Assembly: GCF_031432315.1 (NCBI RefSeq)
Contig: NZ_JAVKGO010000006.1
Location: 89,272 to 153,271, forward strand
Length of the DNA: 64,000 nucleotides
Source: Serpentinicella sp031432315
GTDB lineage: Bacteria; Bacillota; Clostridia; Peptostreptococcales; Natronincolaceae
Direction of reading: 5' to 3'
Shown: one piece after another, positions 16,157-25,517 of the stretch
Position numbering within the stretch: position 1 is the first letter of the stretch
Layout of the letters: each line of letters begins with the position of its first letter
Notes under the pieces: generated by a model
Database searches by the model: none
What the model was told of the DNA's origin: nothing
Seen by the model: only the letters and a program-made list of their open reading frames with translations
Program-made: the position numbers and the translations under genes

Positions 16157-17527
16157 TTATTTCCTCCCTTTGTTTTTTCGCTCAACCCAACCGTCTATGT
16201 TTTTTTGTTTGCCTCTTTCTATGCCTAAACTTCCAGTCGTAACATCCTTTGTAATTGTTGATCCACTAGCTACGTACCCCGAAGCCTCCACCCTTACTGG
16301 TGCCACAAGATTTGAATTGCTTCCAATAAAGGCATTGTCCTCAACTATGGTTTTATATTTATTTTTGCCATCGTAGTTCACAAAAACAACGCCACATCCA
16401 ATATTTACATTTTCCCCCACCTCTGCATCTCCTATATATGCTAGATGAGAAGCTTTAGAATTATTCCCTATTTTAGCGTTCTTCACTTCTACAAAGTCGC
16501 CTATCTTTACATTCTGTCCAATATGTGCTTTAGGACGCAGATACGCATAGGGTCCAATGGTTGTTCCAGACTCTACTCTACTATCAATTATTGTTGAATT
16601 TTGTACTTCTACATTATTATCTATTTCAGCATTTTCTATTCTGGAGTTATGCCCTATTATACAGGCTTTGCCTATAACTGTTTCCCCTTTAAGTATCACA
16701 TTTGGATAGACAATCGTATCTGATCCAATCTGTACTTGTTTTTCAATATATGTATTGCTTGGATCAATAATTGTAACCCCATTATTCATATGATACTCAT
16801 TGATTCGTTTTCGCATTATTTTTTCTACTTCTGCTAACTGGATTCTTGAATTGACCGCCATAATATCTTCATAGTCATTTATTTTGTAAACGCCTACTTT
16901 TTTATTCTCATTTTTTAGAATGGTTAATGTATCTGTTAGATAATACTCTTTTTGTGCATTGTTGTTTTGTAGCAAAGGCAGTGTATGTTTTAACGCTTTT
17001 GCATCAAAACAGTAAATGCCAGAATTCACTTCTTTTATTTCTTTTTGTTCATTAGTTGCATCTTTCTCTTCAACTATTCCTTCAAGTTCTTGATTGTTTG
17101 TTCTAACAATTCTTCCATATCCAAATGCATTTTGTAACTCTGTAGAAAGAACAGTGGCTGCATTTTTTTGTTTTTTATGAAAGTCTATTATATTTTCTAA
17201 AGTGTTTGCAGTTACTAAAGGTCCATCCCCACACAACAGTAGCACGATACCCTCATCATTTATTTGATCAAAAGCCATCTGTACTGCATGGCCTGTTCCC
17301 AATTGTTCATGCTGCATCGCAATTTTTACATCTTCGTTTAGTGTTTGCTTCACTTTATCTGCCCCATGACCAATTATTGCTATGCACTCACTTACACCTG
17401 CATCTATCGCACTATTTATAACATGATCCAGCATTGTCTCACCACAAACTTTATGTAATACTTTAGGTATGTCTGATTTCATTCGTGTTCCAGCACCGGC
17501 AGCTAAAATAATCCCCTGAATTTTCAT
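16157..17527 (-). CDS. glmU: Bifunctional UDP-GlcNAc pyrophosphorylase / GlcN-1-P acetyltransferase
   Basis: GlmU of 456 residues. The N-terminal nucleotidyltransferase domain has LAAGAGTRMKSDIPKVLHKV (8-27) and GDGPLV. The C-terminal left-handed beta-helix carries hexapeptide repeats from about 250, with the acetyltransferase segment YAYLRPKAHIGQNVKIGDFVE and SHLAYIGDAEVGENVNIGCG. It makes UDP-GlcNAc for peptidoglycan and teichoic acids. It is downstream of spoVG and upstream of prs as in Bacillus. Confidence 0.97.
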   Translation of the reverse strand: MKIQGIILAAGAGTRMKSDIPKVLHKVCGETMLDHVINSAIDAGVSECIAIIGHGADKVKQTLNEDVKIAMQHEQLGTGHAVQMAFDQINDEGIVLLLCGDGPLVTANTLENIIDFHKKQKNAATVLSTELQNAFGYGRIVRTNNQELEGIVEEKDATNEQKEIKEVNSGIYCFDAKALKHTLPLLQNNNAQKEYYLTDTLTILKNENKKVGVYKINDYEDIMAVNSRIQLAEVEKIMRKRINEYHMNNGVTIIDPSNTYIEKQVQIGSDTIVYPNVILKGETVIGKACIIGHNSRIENAEIDNNVEVQNSTIIDSRVESGTTIGPYAYLRPKAHIGQNVKIGDFVEVKNAKIGNNSKASHLAYIGDAEVGENVNIGCGVVFVNYDGKNKYKTIVEDNAFIGSNSNLVAPVRVEASGYVASGSTITKDVTTGSLGIERGKQKNIDGWVERKNKGRK

Positions 17528-17648
17528 TTACTCACCGTCCTCAGATCTATTTTTACATTTTGTCCTTATTAGTTTATACTATTTTATAAAATTAATAAAC
17601 CCTTTCACACTACATTTTGGCTATATGGCGTTTTGATTATCTGCAAAA

Positions 17649-17685
17649 AATAAAAGAAGCCTACTTATGTAAGGCCTCTTTTATT
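17649..17685 (-). terminator. Terminator between spoVG and glmU
   Basis: Arms AATAAAAGAAGCC / GGCCTCTTTTATT (one mismatch) around 11 bases, just past the spoVG stop. glmU is therefore likely expressed partly by read-through or from its own promoter. Confidence 0.8.
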
Positions 17686-17696
17686 AAGTACTTATT

Positions 17697-17993
17697 TTAT
17701 TCACTCACTGCTTCACTTAGTACTTGATCTTCTAATTGGTTATTCATTGCTTCATAGGCATTAAAAATTGCCTCTTGAATTTTGTTTCTTGTTTCAGATT
17801 TAATTGGATGAGCAATGTCTCTGAAGTCTCCTTCACCCATTTTTCTACTCGGCATTGCAATAAAGAGACCACTTTGTCCTTCAATGATTTTTATATCATG
17901 TACTACAAATTCATCATCTAAGGTTACAGATACAATTGCCTTCATTTTTCCTTCAGTTGCTACTTTACGAACCCGTACATCTGTTACTTTCAT
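17697..17993 (-). CDS. spoVG: SpoVG, site-specific RNA/DNA-binding regulator
   Basis: A 98-residue SpoVG with the family start MKVTDVRVRKV, the DDEFVVHDIKIIEG strand pair and AMPSRKMGEGDFRDIAHPI, then a helical C-terminal tail. SpoVG affects asymmetric division and cortex formation and binds nucleic acid. The ATG at 17993 follows GGAAGGTGGTGAAAGACAG; an in-frame codon at 18020 lies upstream of that site. A clear sigma-H promoter lies 83 bases upstream, as in Bacillus. Confidence 0.97.
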   Translation of the reverse strand: MKVTDVRVRKVATEGKMKAIVSVTLDDEFVVHDIKIIEGQSGLFIAMPSRKMGEGDFRDIAHPIKSETRNKIQEAIFNAYEAMNNQLEDQVLSEAVSE

Positions 17994-18075
17994 CTGTCTT
18001 TCACCACCTTCCAGCTGCAAGTCTTTATGTTTTTGGCTTGGGCAAAAAAATGAAAATTTTCCCTATTATTACTTT

Positions 18076-18100
18076 ATTCTTCATTTGTGTAAATTTTCCT
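18076..18100 (-). promoter_or_regulatory. Sigma-H-type promoter of spoVG
   Basis: On the minus strand AAGGAAAA, an 11-base spacer and GAAGAAT match the sigma-H consensus (AGGAwww, N11-12, RnnGAAT). It begins three bases after the purR stop. spoVG is the classic sigma-H target in Bacillus, so site and gene support each other. Confidence 0.82.
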
Positions 18101-18102
18101 TC

Positions 18103-18954
18103 TTATATTTTTAAGTTTTCAGAATTTTTTTCATTTTGTACAAGTTGGCTGTTGGGGTACAAATTTATTTTTCCATCACATTCATTTTCTTCATCGAAAA
18201 TCAGCAGTGGTATATAATCATCTACCATCTTTTGTTCTGGTATTTTGGTAGCTACTAAAACACCTATACCTTCCACATCTGATTCAAACTCTTGCATCAT
18301 ATCGATCATTCCTTTAGCAGTACCTCCACCTCTCATAAAGTCATCTATAATTACAACTTTTGAACCTGGTTTTATTGCCCTTCTTGCTAAAGATAATCTT
18401 CTTATCGTCCCAGTAGTAGCAGATGTGTAACTTGTGCTTACTACAGAACCTTCTGTAACTTCACTATTGATTCTTAAAATAACTAGGGGTAAATTTAAGG
18501 CTTTAGCAGTCATAATGGCTAAGGGAATTCCTCTAGTTTCAACTGTAACAACATAGTCTAACTTTTTATCCGTAAACTGACTTGCAAATATTTCTCCGAT
18601 TTTTTGTATAATTGCAGGGTAAAAAAGCACGTCCATCATATACAGAAATCCACCTGGTAGAATTCTATTTTTTTCAATTAACTTTTCACATACTTCATCT
18701 AATACTTTCTTATTTTGGTACTGGCTTGTTTGTGGTACATACTTTACACCTCCAGTAGCCCCAGCTACGGTCTTTACCTGTCCAAGCCCTAATTTATTCA
18801 TAGATTGTTTAACAACGACAATGTCTTCACTAATTGTTGATTTAGCTGCATCAAATCTTTCTGTAAAGTAATTTAATGTGAATAATTTATTTGGATAGTC
18901 GGATAAAATTTTAACCATTGCTGCGATCCGTTCATTTCTTTTTAATTTATTCAT
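18103..18954 (-). CDS. purR: Purine operon repressor PurR
   Basis: A 283-residue repressor with a winged-helix N-terminal domain (about 1-74; RNERIAAMVKILSDYPNKLF) and a type I phosphoribosyltransferase-like effector domain holding the PRPP motif VVIIDDFMRGGGTAKGM. In Firmicutes PurR represses purine genes and is relieved by PRPP. The ATG at 18954 is set by GGGAGGATTAGAAAG; the upstream in-frame ATG overlaps that site. It stands directly upstream of spoVG and divergent from murC. I did not find a clear PurBox pair in its own upstream region. Confidence 0.95.
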   Translation of the reverse strand: MNKLKRNERIAAMVKILSDYPNKLFTLNYFTERFDAAKSTISEDIVVVKQSMNKLGLGQVKTVAGATGGVKYVPQTSQYQNKKVLDEVCEKLIEKNRILPGGFLYMMDVLFYPAIIQKIGEIFASQFTDKKLDYVVTVETRGIPLAIMTAKALNLPLVILRINSEVTEGSVVSTSYTSATTGTIRRLSLARRAIKPGSKVVIIDDFMRGGGTAKGMIDMMQEFESDVEGIGVLVATKIPEQKMVDDYIPLLIFDEENECDGKINLYPNSQLVQNEKNSENLKI

Positions 18955-19120
18955 TCTTTCTAATCCTCCCATCTTATTTGTTCCTTTAAAATATTTACCT
19001 ATATTATAGCTTATTTAACATAAATAAAAAATAAAAACAATTTTGGTCCTATTTACAATTTATATCCCAGGCTATTTACCTTTATATCTTTAAAATTTAC
19101 AGACTATTTTATATCTTGTA

Positions 19121-19129
19121 TGCTATAAT
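19121..19129 (+). promoter_or_regulatory. Extended -10 promoter of murC
   Basis: TGCTATAAT is an extended -10 element (TGnTATAAT). A TTTACA lies 22 bases upstream of TATAAT, too far for a normal -35. Confidence 0.65.
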
Positions 19130-19208
19130 ATTACTTGTTTGTTCATATAATTGTATAACTTGGAAACAATAGTAGCAAATGCTCAATGAAATTAAAGGAG
19201 TGACGCAA

Positions 19209-20597
19209 TTGTCTAATTTCGATATTTCGGAACATAAAATTAAGCATATACATCTCATTGGCATTGGTGGTATAAGCATGAGTGCCATTGCTGAAATACT
19301 TCTCCATCACGGTTATCAAGTTTCTGGATCAGATTTAACGGACTCTAAAACTACAGTAAGATTAAGAGATAAAGGGGCACAAATTTTTATAGGTCATGAA
19401 AAATCCCACGTTCACAGTCCGGATCTTATTGTCTATAACGCAGCTATTAAAGAACATAACCCAGAAAGAGTAGCCGGTATGGAAAAGGGGATTCCTCAAA
19501 CTACCCGTGCGCAAATGCTTGGTCAGTTAATGAAAAAGTATAATAAATCTATTGCTGTTTCAGGGAGTCATGGTAAAACCACTACTACTTCATTTATTTC
19601 TCTTTTAATGGCATATGCAAAGCTTGATCCTACTATTTTAGTGGGCGGTGACTTAAAAGAAATTGGTGGAAACGTAAAAATAGGTAATACAGAACATTTT
19701 ATTACGGAGGCTTGCGAGTATGTCGAGAGCTTTTTGCAGTTCTTTCCGTTTATCGGTATTATTTTAAATATTGATGTGGACCATTTAGATTATTTTAAAG
19801 ACTTAGATCATATTAAATCTGCTTTTAATAAATTTGCTCATCAAATTCCAGCAGAAGGCTTCCTAGTCGCAAACTGGGACGACACCAACGTTAAGGACGT
19901 AACCGTAGACTTAAACTGTAATTTAATCACTTATAGTATTCACAGCAACTCGGATTTTCAAGCAAGAGATATTGTATTTAATGAAGATGGCCACCCTAGT
20001 TTTTATGTTGTCCATTCAAATAAGCAATACGGACCTTTTCAGTTAAGCGTACCGGGTATGCATAATGTTTATAATGCACTAGCAGCAATTACCACTTTAT
20101 TTACCCTTGGAATTGAGCCTAATGCTTTAGTTGAACCAATTCAAAAGTTTAACGGGATCCAACGTCGTTTTGACTTTATTGGCGAGGTTAATAATATCAA
20201 AATTGTTGATGACTATGCCCATCATCCTGTTGAAATAAAAGCAACATTAGAGGCAGCGAAAAACTATTCCCACAATAAATTGTGGTGTGTTTTTCAGCCC
20301 CATACCTACAGTAGAACAAAGGCTTTGTTAAATGACTTTTCAACATCTTTCTCTTTAGCTGACCATGTAATTATTACGGATATTTATGCTGCAAGGGAAC
20401 CGGATACAGGAGAAGTTAGCAGTAAAGACCTTGCTGACCGCATTGTTCCAAATGAAAATGTAGTCTACATTCCTGAATTTGAAACTATCTCAACCTATTT
20501 AAGTAAAAATGTACAGCCAGGAGACATGGTTATAACAATGGGTGCTGGCAATGTTTTTGAAATAGGTGAAATGCTTAAATCAAAATTGAATGCTTAA
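19209..20597 (+). CDS. murC: UDP-N-acetylmuramate--L-alanine ligase
   Basis: MurC of about 462 residues, adding L-Ala to UDP-MurNAc. Visible are the Rossmann-like IHLIGIGGISMSAIAEIL start, the ATP loop GSHGKTTTTSF, the Mur central motif and DDYAHHPVEIKATLEAAK followed by FQPHTYSRTKAL. The TTG at 19209 is preferred: AAAGGAG lies eight bases upstream, while the earlier in-frame ATG at 19179 has no site. It is divergent from purR and ends at a bidirectional terminator. Confidence 0.97.
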   Translation: MSNFDISEHKIKHIHLIGIGGISMSAIAEILLHHGYQVSGSDLTDSKTTVRLRDKGAQIFIGHEKSHVHSPDLIVYNAAIKEHNPERVAGMEKGIPQTTRAQMLGQLMKKYNKSIAVSGSHGKTTTTSFISLLMAYAKLDPTILVGGDLKEIGGNVKIGNTEHFITEACEYVESFLQFFPFIGIILNIDVDHLDYFKDLDHIKSAFNKFAHQIPAEGFLVANWDDTNVKDVTVDLNCNLITYSIHSNSDFQARDIVFNEDGHPSFYVVHSNKQYGPFQLSVPGMHNVYNALAAITTLFTLGIEPNALVEPIQKFNGIQRRFDFIGEVNNIKIVDDYAHHPVEIKATLEAAKNYSHNKLWCVFQPHTYSRTKALLNDFSTSFSLADHVIITDIYAAREPDTGEVSSKDLADRIVPNENVVYIPEFETISTYLSKNVQPGDMVITMGAGNVFEIGEMLKSKLNA

Positions 20598-20612
20598 TTT
20601 ATCTTTTAACAT

Positions 20613-20648
20613 AAAAGCACCAGCATTAAAAATAATACTGGTGCTTTT
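20613..20648. terminator. Bidirectional terminator between murC and the decarboxylase
   Basis: Perfect arms AAAAGCACCAG / CTGGTGCTTTT around 14 bases between two convergent genes. Confidence 0.9.
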
Positions 20649-20653
20649 ATTCG

Positions 20654-22123
20654 TTAAAATTTAGCACTAAACCCTAAAACTCTAACATAATCTATAAATG
20701 GATCTTCTGTTCCTTGTAACAAACTTTCCTCTTCTTTTAGCAGGGCTATATACTCCACTATTTCTTTAGTAATACGCTCACCTGGAGCCACAACTGGTAT
20801 GCCCGGTGGATATGCCATAATTGATTCCCCACTTACTTCTCCGGCTGCATCTTCTAATCGTACTTTCTTCTTACTACTGTAATAAGCATCTCTAGGAGAA
20901 ACAATTACCTCGGGATTTTTTAACACACTACTTTTAAACTGGATTCTCTGCTCTTTTTTATGTTTTAATGCAATGTCTTTTAAGGCATCCACAAGCACTT
21001 CAATAGATTGTTCATTATCCCCTACGCTAATAATTGCCATAATATTATAATAATCTGCAATCTCTACCTGGATATTGTACTCATCTATTAAAAGGTCGTA
21101 TACTTGAAAACCTGTTAACCCTATTTTAGCTACATGCACACTTAGTTTTGTTTCATCAAAAGCATGTACACCAGGCATTCCTACAATTTCTTGACCAAAG
21201 GCATATAGCCCTTCTATTTCATTTATTTTTTTTCTTGCTTCTCTTACTAAGTGAAGTGCCTTTGTAAATATTCGCTCACCTTCTGTTGCCAACTGTTTCC
21301 TAGCAACATCTATACTTGACATTAACAAGTAGGAGGCACTTGTGGTCTGGGTTAAGTTTAAAGACTTTTTAACAGTAAAAGGATCTATAATTCCCTGTCG
21401 TAATAAAAGCAAAGAACTTTGTGTCAACGATCCGCCGGTTTTATGGGTACTAACTGCGCTCATGTCGGCACCAGCTTCCATTGCACTTATAGGAAAATCC
21501 TCATGAAATGCCATATGTGCACCATGGGCTTCGTCTACTAAAACTGCCATGCCACTTCTATGCGCGATTTTTACAATCTCTTTCAAGTCTGATGTAGCTC
21601 CATAATAGGTTGGATTAATAATAAAAACAGCTTTTGCATCAGGATGCCTTCCAATGGTTTTTTCTAAGCTTTCAATAGTTATCCCCATTGCAATTCCTAA
21701 TTTTTCATCTATTTCTGGCTGAATATAAATAGGTATTGCACCACTTAGTATAATCCCTGCCACAGCGGATTTATGTGCATTTCTAGGAAGAATAATTTTA
21801 TCTCCAGGTTGACAAGCACTCATAATCATGGTTTGTACGCCTGATGTTGTACCATTTACTAGTAAATAAGCATTATCAGCGCCAAAGGCGTCTGCTGCCA
21901 GTGCCTCAGCCTCTTGAATAACACTAATCGGATTGCATATGTTATCTAAACACTTCATTGCGTTTACATCGATCTCCATTACTTCTTTCCCTACAAATTC
22001 AACAAATTCAGGAAGACCTAATCCGTGTTTATGTCCAGGGACATCAAAGGGAACTACATTTCGTTTTCGGTACGCTTTTAAAGCTGTAAAAATTGGTGTT
22101 TGGTCATGATTCATAATCGCCAT
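20654..22123 (-). CDS. Orn/Lys/Arg decarboxylase family protein (SpeA-like), paralogue 1
   Basis: A 489-residue PLP enzyme of the compact group III type seen in Firmicute arginine/lysine decarboxylases. Visible are the N-terminal VPFDVPGHKHGLGLPE, VDEAHGAHMAF with Asp197/His200, the PLP lysine in STHKTGG (Lys228), and the C-terminal domain with EVSGESIMAYPPGIPVVAPGE. Length and motifs fit arginine decarboxylase SpeA, the first step of agmatine-derived polyamine synthesis, but lysine or ornithine cannot be excluded. No speE/speB genes adjoin it. A second member at 47404-48834 is of the YaaO type. Confidence 0.9.
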   Translation of the reverse strand: MAIMNHDQTPIFTALKAYRKRNVVPFDVPGHKHGLGLPEFVEFVGKEVMEIDVNAMKCLDNICNPISVIQEAEALAADAFGADNAYLLVNGTTSGVQTMIMSACQPGDKIILPRNAHKSAVAGIILSGAIPIYIQPEIDEKLGIAMGITIESLEKTIGRHPDAKAVFIINPTYYGATSDLKEIVKIAHRSGMAVLVDEAHGAHMAFHEDFPISAMEAGADMSAVSTHKTGGSLTQSSLLLLRQGIIDPFTVKKSLNLTQTTSASYLLMSSIDVARKQLATEGERIFTKALHLVREARKKINEIEGLYAFGQEIVGMPGVHAFDETKLSVHVAKIGLTGFQVYDLLIDEYNIQVEIADYYNIMAIISVGDNEQSIEVLVDALKDIALKHKKEQRIQFKSSVLKNPEVIVSPRDAYYSSKKKVRLEDAAGEVSGESIMAYPPGIPVVAPGERITKEIVEYIALLKEEESLLQGTEDPFIDYVRVLGFSAKF

Positions 22124-22275
22124 TGCTACTCACCGCCATCTCATCTAAATATATGTTGTTTTGTTATGTGCTGTTATTAATTATTTTATACAGTAGATTA
22201 ATTAAAAACTATTTTCCTATAAAAATCAATATTTTTATATAATCTTGTCTATAAAAGGGCTTGTAGAAGATTATA

Positions 22276-22313
22276 AAACAATAATCTTGTCAAAATAGAC
22301 AAGATTATTGTTT
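22276..22313 (-). terminator. Terminator of the M20 peptidase gene
   Basis: Perfect 16-base arms (AAACAATAATCTTGTC and its complement) around AAAATA, 20 bases past the peptidase stop. The half-site AATCTTGTC occurs once more about 50 bases to the left. Confidence 0.85.
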
Positions 22314-22332
22314 GGAATTTTTTTTATTAAAC

Positions 22333-23451
22333 TTATGCTTCAGTAAATATTTTAATAATTTCTACAATCATCTGTGCATTATCCCGTAGATCCTTTATCT
22401 TAATATGCTCTCCTAGTGTATGTGGTTTTTGGGCACCCATTCCTAAATTAACAGATTTTATACCATGACTGTTTAGGATATTGGTATCACTTCCACCACC
22501 GGTAGCCTTTGTATAAGCTTCAATATTCATATTTTTAAAAGCTTCTTTCACTTTTGTTACGATCTCTTCATCTTCTTCTATATTAAAAGATGGATATTCT
22601 CTACCTACATCTAACTCTACTTCTCCACCTAAGTCTTTAGCTGCCTCGATAAAGGCATCTACCATATGCTTCGTTTGAGTATCTAATTTATCTTCATTTA
22701 AACTCCTTGCCTCTGCATTCACTATTACTTCTGGAGTAACAACATTTGTTGCTTCTCCTCCTTTAATTACGCCTACATTAGCAGTTGTTTCTTCATCTAT
22801 TCTTAAAAGATTCATATTTTCAATGGCTTTTGCTGCAATCATAATTGCACTGACTCCCTTTTCAGGATTTAATCCCGCATGAGCTGGTTCCCCTTTAATT
22901 TTTACATTGATTTTGTCTTGTGCTGGTCCCGTAGTTATAATTTCCCCGGGAGAACCAGTGCTGTCAATTACAAATCCATATTTAGCTTCAATTTTGTCTA
23001 TATCTAAGTTCTTTGCGCCAAATAAGCCGCCTTCTTCCCAAATACTAAATATAACTTCAATATCTGTATGATCTATTTTATTTTCCTTTAGTAACCTTAT
23101 GGCCTCAAGTACCGATGCAATACCAGCCCTATTGTCTGCTCCTAATACTGTAGTACCATCGCTATAAATCGTATCTTCTTTTATAACTGGTTTTATTCCC
23201 TCTCCAGGCTTAACGGTATCCATATGACAACTAAAAAGAATTTTCTCTCCTGACTTATTCCCCTTTAGTCTAGCAATTATATTACCTGTCTCACCACCTA
23301 CCTTTTCTCCTGCATCATCTATGGTAACTTCTAATCCCAAATCCTTTAATTTTTCCTGTAAAACTTTCGATATTTTCCCTTCTTTGCCTGATAAACCATC
23401 AATCTGAACGAGTTCCACAAATTCTTTTACAATTCTCTCTTGATTAACCAT
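22333..23451 (-). CDS. M20-family peptidase, PepT-like
   Basis: A 372-residue zinc exopeptidase of the tripeptidase T-like group (YqjE type). Metal and catalytic residues are visible: FSCHMDTV (His76, Asp78), GADNRAG (Asp106), WEEGG (Glu139/Glu140), DSTGSPGE (Asp163) and PHTLGEH near the end. The insert domain (about 178-290) supplies dimer contacts. The ATG follows AAGGAGGTTAAAGA. It lies 110 bases after an AbgT-family transporter gene, separated by a terminator. Uptake and cleavage of a peptide or acyl-glutamate by the two proteins is possible, since AbgT transporters often pair with M20 hydrolases. Confidence 0.92.
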   Translation of the reverse strand: MVNQERIVKEFVELVQIDGLSGKEGKISKVLQEKLKDLGLEVTIDDAGEKVGGETGNIIARLKGNKSGEKILFSCHMDTVKPGEGIKPVIKEDTIYSDGTTVLGADNRAGIASVLEAIRLLKENKIDHTDIEVIFSIWEEGGLFGAKNLDIDKIEAKYGFVIDSTGSPGEIITTGPAQDKINVKIKGEPAHAGLNPEKGVSAIMIAAKAIENMNLLRIDEETTANVGVIKGGEATNVVTPEVIVNAEARSLNEDKLDTQTKHMVDAFIEAAKDLGGEVELDVGREYPSFNIEEDEEIVTKVKEAFKNMNIEAYTKATGGGSDTNILNSHGIKSVNLGMGAQKPHTLGEHIKIKDLRDNAQMIVEIIKIFTEA

Positions 23452-23515
23452 TCTTTAACCTCCAAAATATATGTACTTTATCTTTATTTTATATTATGCC
23501 CTATTTAATATTAAA

Positions 23516-23547
23516 AAAACAGGTGCCAATAAAAAGGCACCTGTTTT
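23516..23547 (-). terminator. Terminator after the AbgT gene
   Basis: Perfect 12-base arms AAAACAGGTGCC / GGCACCTGTTTT around an eight-base A-rich loop. Confidence 0.92.
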
Positions 23548-23561
23548 CATTTTATTGGATC

Positions 23562-25109
23562 TTATAATGTTACATAAACTCCTGGTCCAATTGGTAACCC
23601 AATTATGAACCACACAATAAATAGTAATGCCCATGCAACTAAGAAGAATATTGAGTAAGGAAGCATTGTTGATATAAGTGTTCCGATACCAGTCTTCTTA
23701 TCATATTTTTGAGCAAATGCAACAATAACTGCAAAGTATGACATTAGTGGTGTAATAATGTTTGTTGTTGAATCACCAATTCTGTATGCTAATTGTGTAA
23801 ACTCTGGTGAATAACCTAATCTCATTAGCATTGGTACAAAGATCGGTGCCATGATAGCCCATTTTGCAGAAGCACTACCGATAAATAAGTTAATGAATCC
23901 GGATACAATGATGAATCCAATTAACATCGGTAATCCTACTAAACCTGTTGCCTCTAAGAAATCTGCACCTTGAACCGCTAATATTGTACCTAAATTCGTC
24001 CAGTTAAAGTACTCAACGAATTGTGCCATAACAAAGGCTAGTGCTAAATATCCACCCATAGAAGCCATTGCTTTACCCATAAATCCTGCAACGTCTTTAT
24101 CATTTTTTACTGTTTTTGCTGCAATACCATAGGCAATACCTGGGATTAAGAATCCTAATGCAATAATTGGTACTAGACCACCCATAAATGGTGTAGATCC
24201 AAGAATTTCACCTGCATCATTTCTTAAGATACCGTTTTGTGGCACAACTAGTGCTAAAATAACTGCTGTAAATCCTAATAATGCAATTAATGCCCATACT
24301 AATCCTTTTGATTCTTCTTTTGTAATTTGATCTATATTTACTTCTGCATCGCCTTTAAATTCACCTAGACGAGGCTCAACAATTTTTTCTGTAACGAATG
24401 TTCCTACAGCCATGATAACAAAGGTTGAAACAATCATAAAGTACCAGTTTGCAGTTGGATCAACGATGTATCCTGGTGTATACATTTGTGCTGCAGATTG
24501 ACTGATTCCACCTAGTAACGGATCTAATGTACCTATAGCTAAGTTGGCACTGAAACCACCAGACACCCCAGCGAATGCTGCTGCAAGTCCTGCAAGAGGA
24601 TGTCTTCCAAAACTTAAGAAAATTAATGCCCCAAGTGGTACAAGTACAACGTATCCTGCATCAGATGCAACGTTTGACATGATACCTGCGAAAATAACAA
24701 CTAATGTAATTAATCTAGCTGGTGTTACAAGAACAAGTTTTCTTAAAGCTGCTTGAATTAATCCTGTACCTTCAGCAACCCCAACCCCTAGCATAGCAAC
24801 TAATACAGTTCCTAGAGGAGGGAACCCTGTAAAGTTACCTACCGCTTCTGAGAAAATTCTTCTAATACCATCTTTAGTTAATAAACTCACTGCCTCTACA
24901 GTTTCTGCTTGCAATTCTCCACTAACAAGTCTTTCAAATTCCACTACCACGCCAGCTCTTGCTGCAATATCAGAAATAATAATAACGATTAAACTTAAAA
25001 GAACAAACAGTGTTACTGGATGTGGTAATTTGTTTCCGACGAATTCTATAACGTCAAGAAACTTACTAAATAAGCCACGTTTCTTTTGACTTTCTACTTT
25101 AGTACTCAT
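23562..25109 (-). CDS. AbgT-family transporter
   Basis: A 515-residue inner-membrane protein with 11 to 13 hydrophobic helices. Family features are the start GLFSKFLDVIEFVGNKLPHP, GTVLVAMLGVGVAEGTGL near 100, and the hairpin segment NLFIGSASAKWAIMAPIFVPM with DSTTNIITPLMSYF. AbgT proteins move p-aminobenzoyl-glutamate or act as antimetabolite efflux pumps; some clostridial members may take up peptides. The gene has a strong promoter and its own terminator. The M20 peptidase downstream suggests a hydrolysable peptide-like substrate. Confidence 0.92.
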   Translation of the reverse strand: MSTKVESQKKRGLFSKFLDVIEFVGNKLPHPVTLFVLLSLIVIIISDIAARAGVVVEFERLVSGELQAETVEAVSLLTKDGIRRIFSEAVGNFTGFPPLGTVLVAMLGVGVAEGTGLIQAALRKLVLVTPARLITLVVIFAGIMSNVASDAGYVVLVPLGALIFLSFGRHPLAGLAAAFAGVSGGFSANLAIGTLDPLLGGISQSAAQMYTPGYIVDPTANWYFMIVSTFVIMAVGTFVTEKIVEPRLGEFKGDAEVNIDQITKEESKGLVWALIALLGFTAVILALVVPQNGILRNDAGEILGSTPFMGGLVPIIALGFLIPGIAYGIAAKTVKNDKDVAGFMGKAMASMGGYLALAFVMAQFVEYFNWTNLGTILAVQGADFLEATGLVGLPMLIGFIIVSGFINLFIGSASAKWAIMAPIFVPMLMRLGYSPEFTQLAYRIGDSTTNIITPLMSYFAVIVAFAQKYDKKTGIGTLISTMLPYSIFFLVAWALLFIVWFIIGLPIGPGVYVTL

Positions 25110-25165
25110 TTTTCTCCCCCTAACTTTTATTTAAAATTATACATTGTCCATGTGCTGTAGAATTA

Positions 25166-25194
25166 AGTATATACTGCTTGACTAGACTTGTCAA
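25166..25194 (-). promoter_or_regulatory. Sigma-A promoter of the AbgT gene with palindrome over -35
   Basis: On the minus strand TTGACA, 17 bases, TATACT. The -35 forms part of an inverted repeat, TTGAC-TAGACTT-GTCAA on the plus strand (25178-25194), which could be a repressor site. Confidence 0.78.
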
Positions 25195-25517
25195 ATGATT
25201 TTAATAAATAGAAAAAATTTAGAATTTATTAAATAATTCTAAATTTTATTAATTATGTATAACTTGAATGCTTCAATGCCTTATAATTTCAATACTACTC
25301 GGTCTTTTAAATTTTTAGTGATTACTGTGTAATTTCTATTCATTTCTAAATACTTCAAATAATTGGTATATATTTTTTTCTATCTTTACTTATATTTTTT
25401 TGTTCACACTAGAGACACACTTCCACAACATATGTTTTATAAATATATATTACTACTTTTTTGTTTTTATTACACCTTTATTCTTATACATAATTAAGGC
25501 CTTTTCTTTTTCTAAAG
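25195..25517. other. Intergenic region, no gene seen
   Basis: Very AT-rich, with stops in all frames and no conserved RNA recognised. Confidence 0.5.

Noticed and set aside
18955..19178. PurBox operator pair upstream of purR
   Set aside because: I found no convincing pair of CCGAACA-like boxes in this gap; autoregulation cannot be claimed from sequence.
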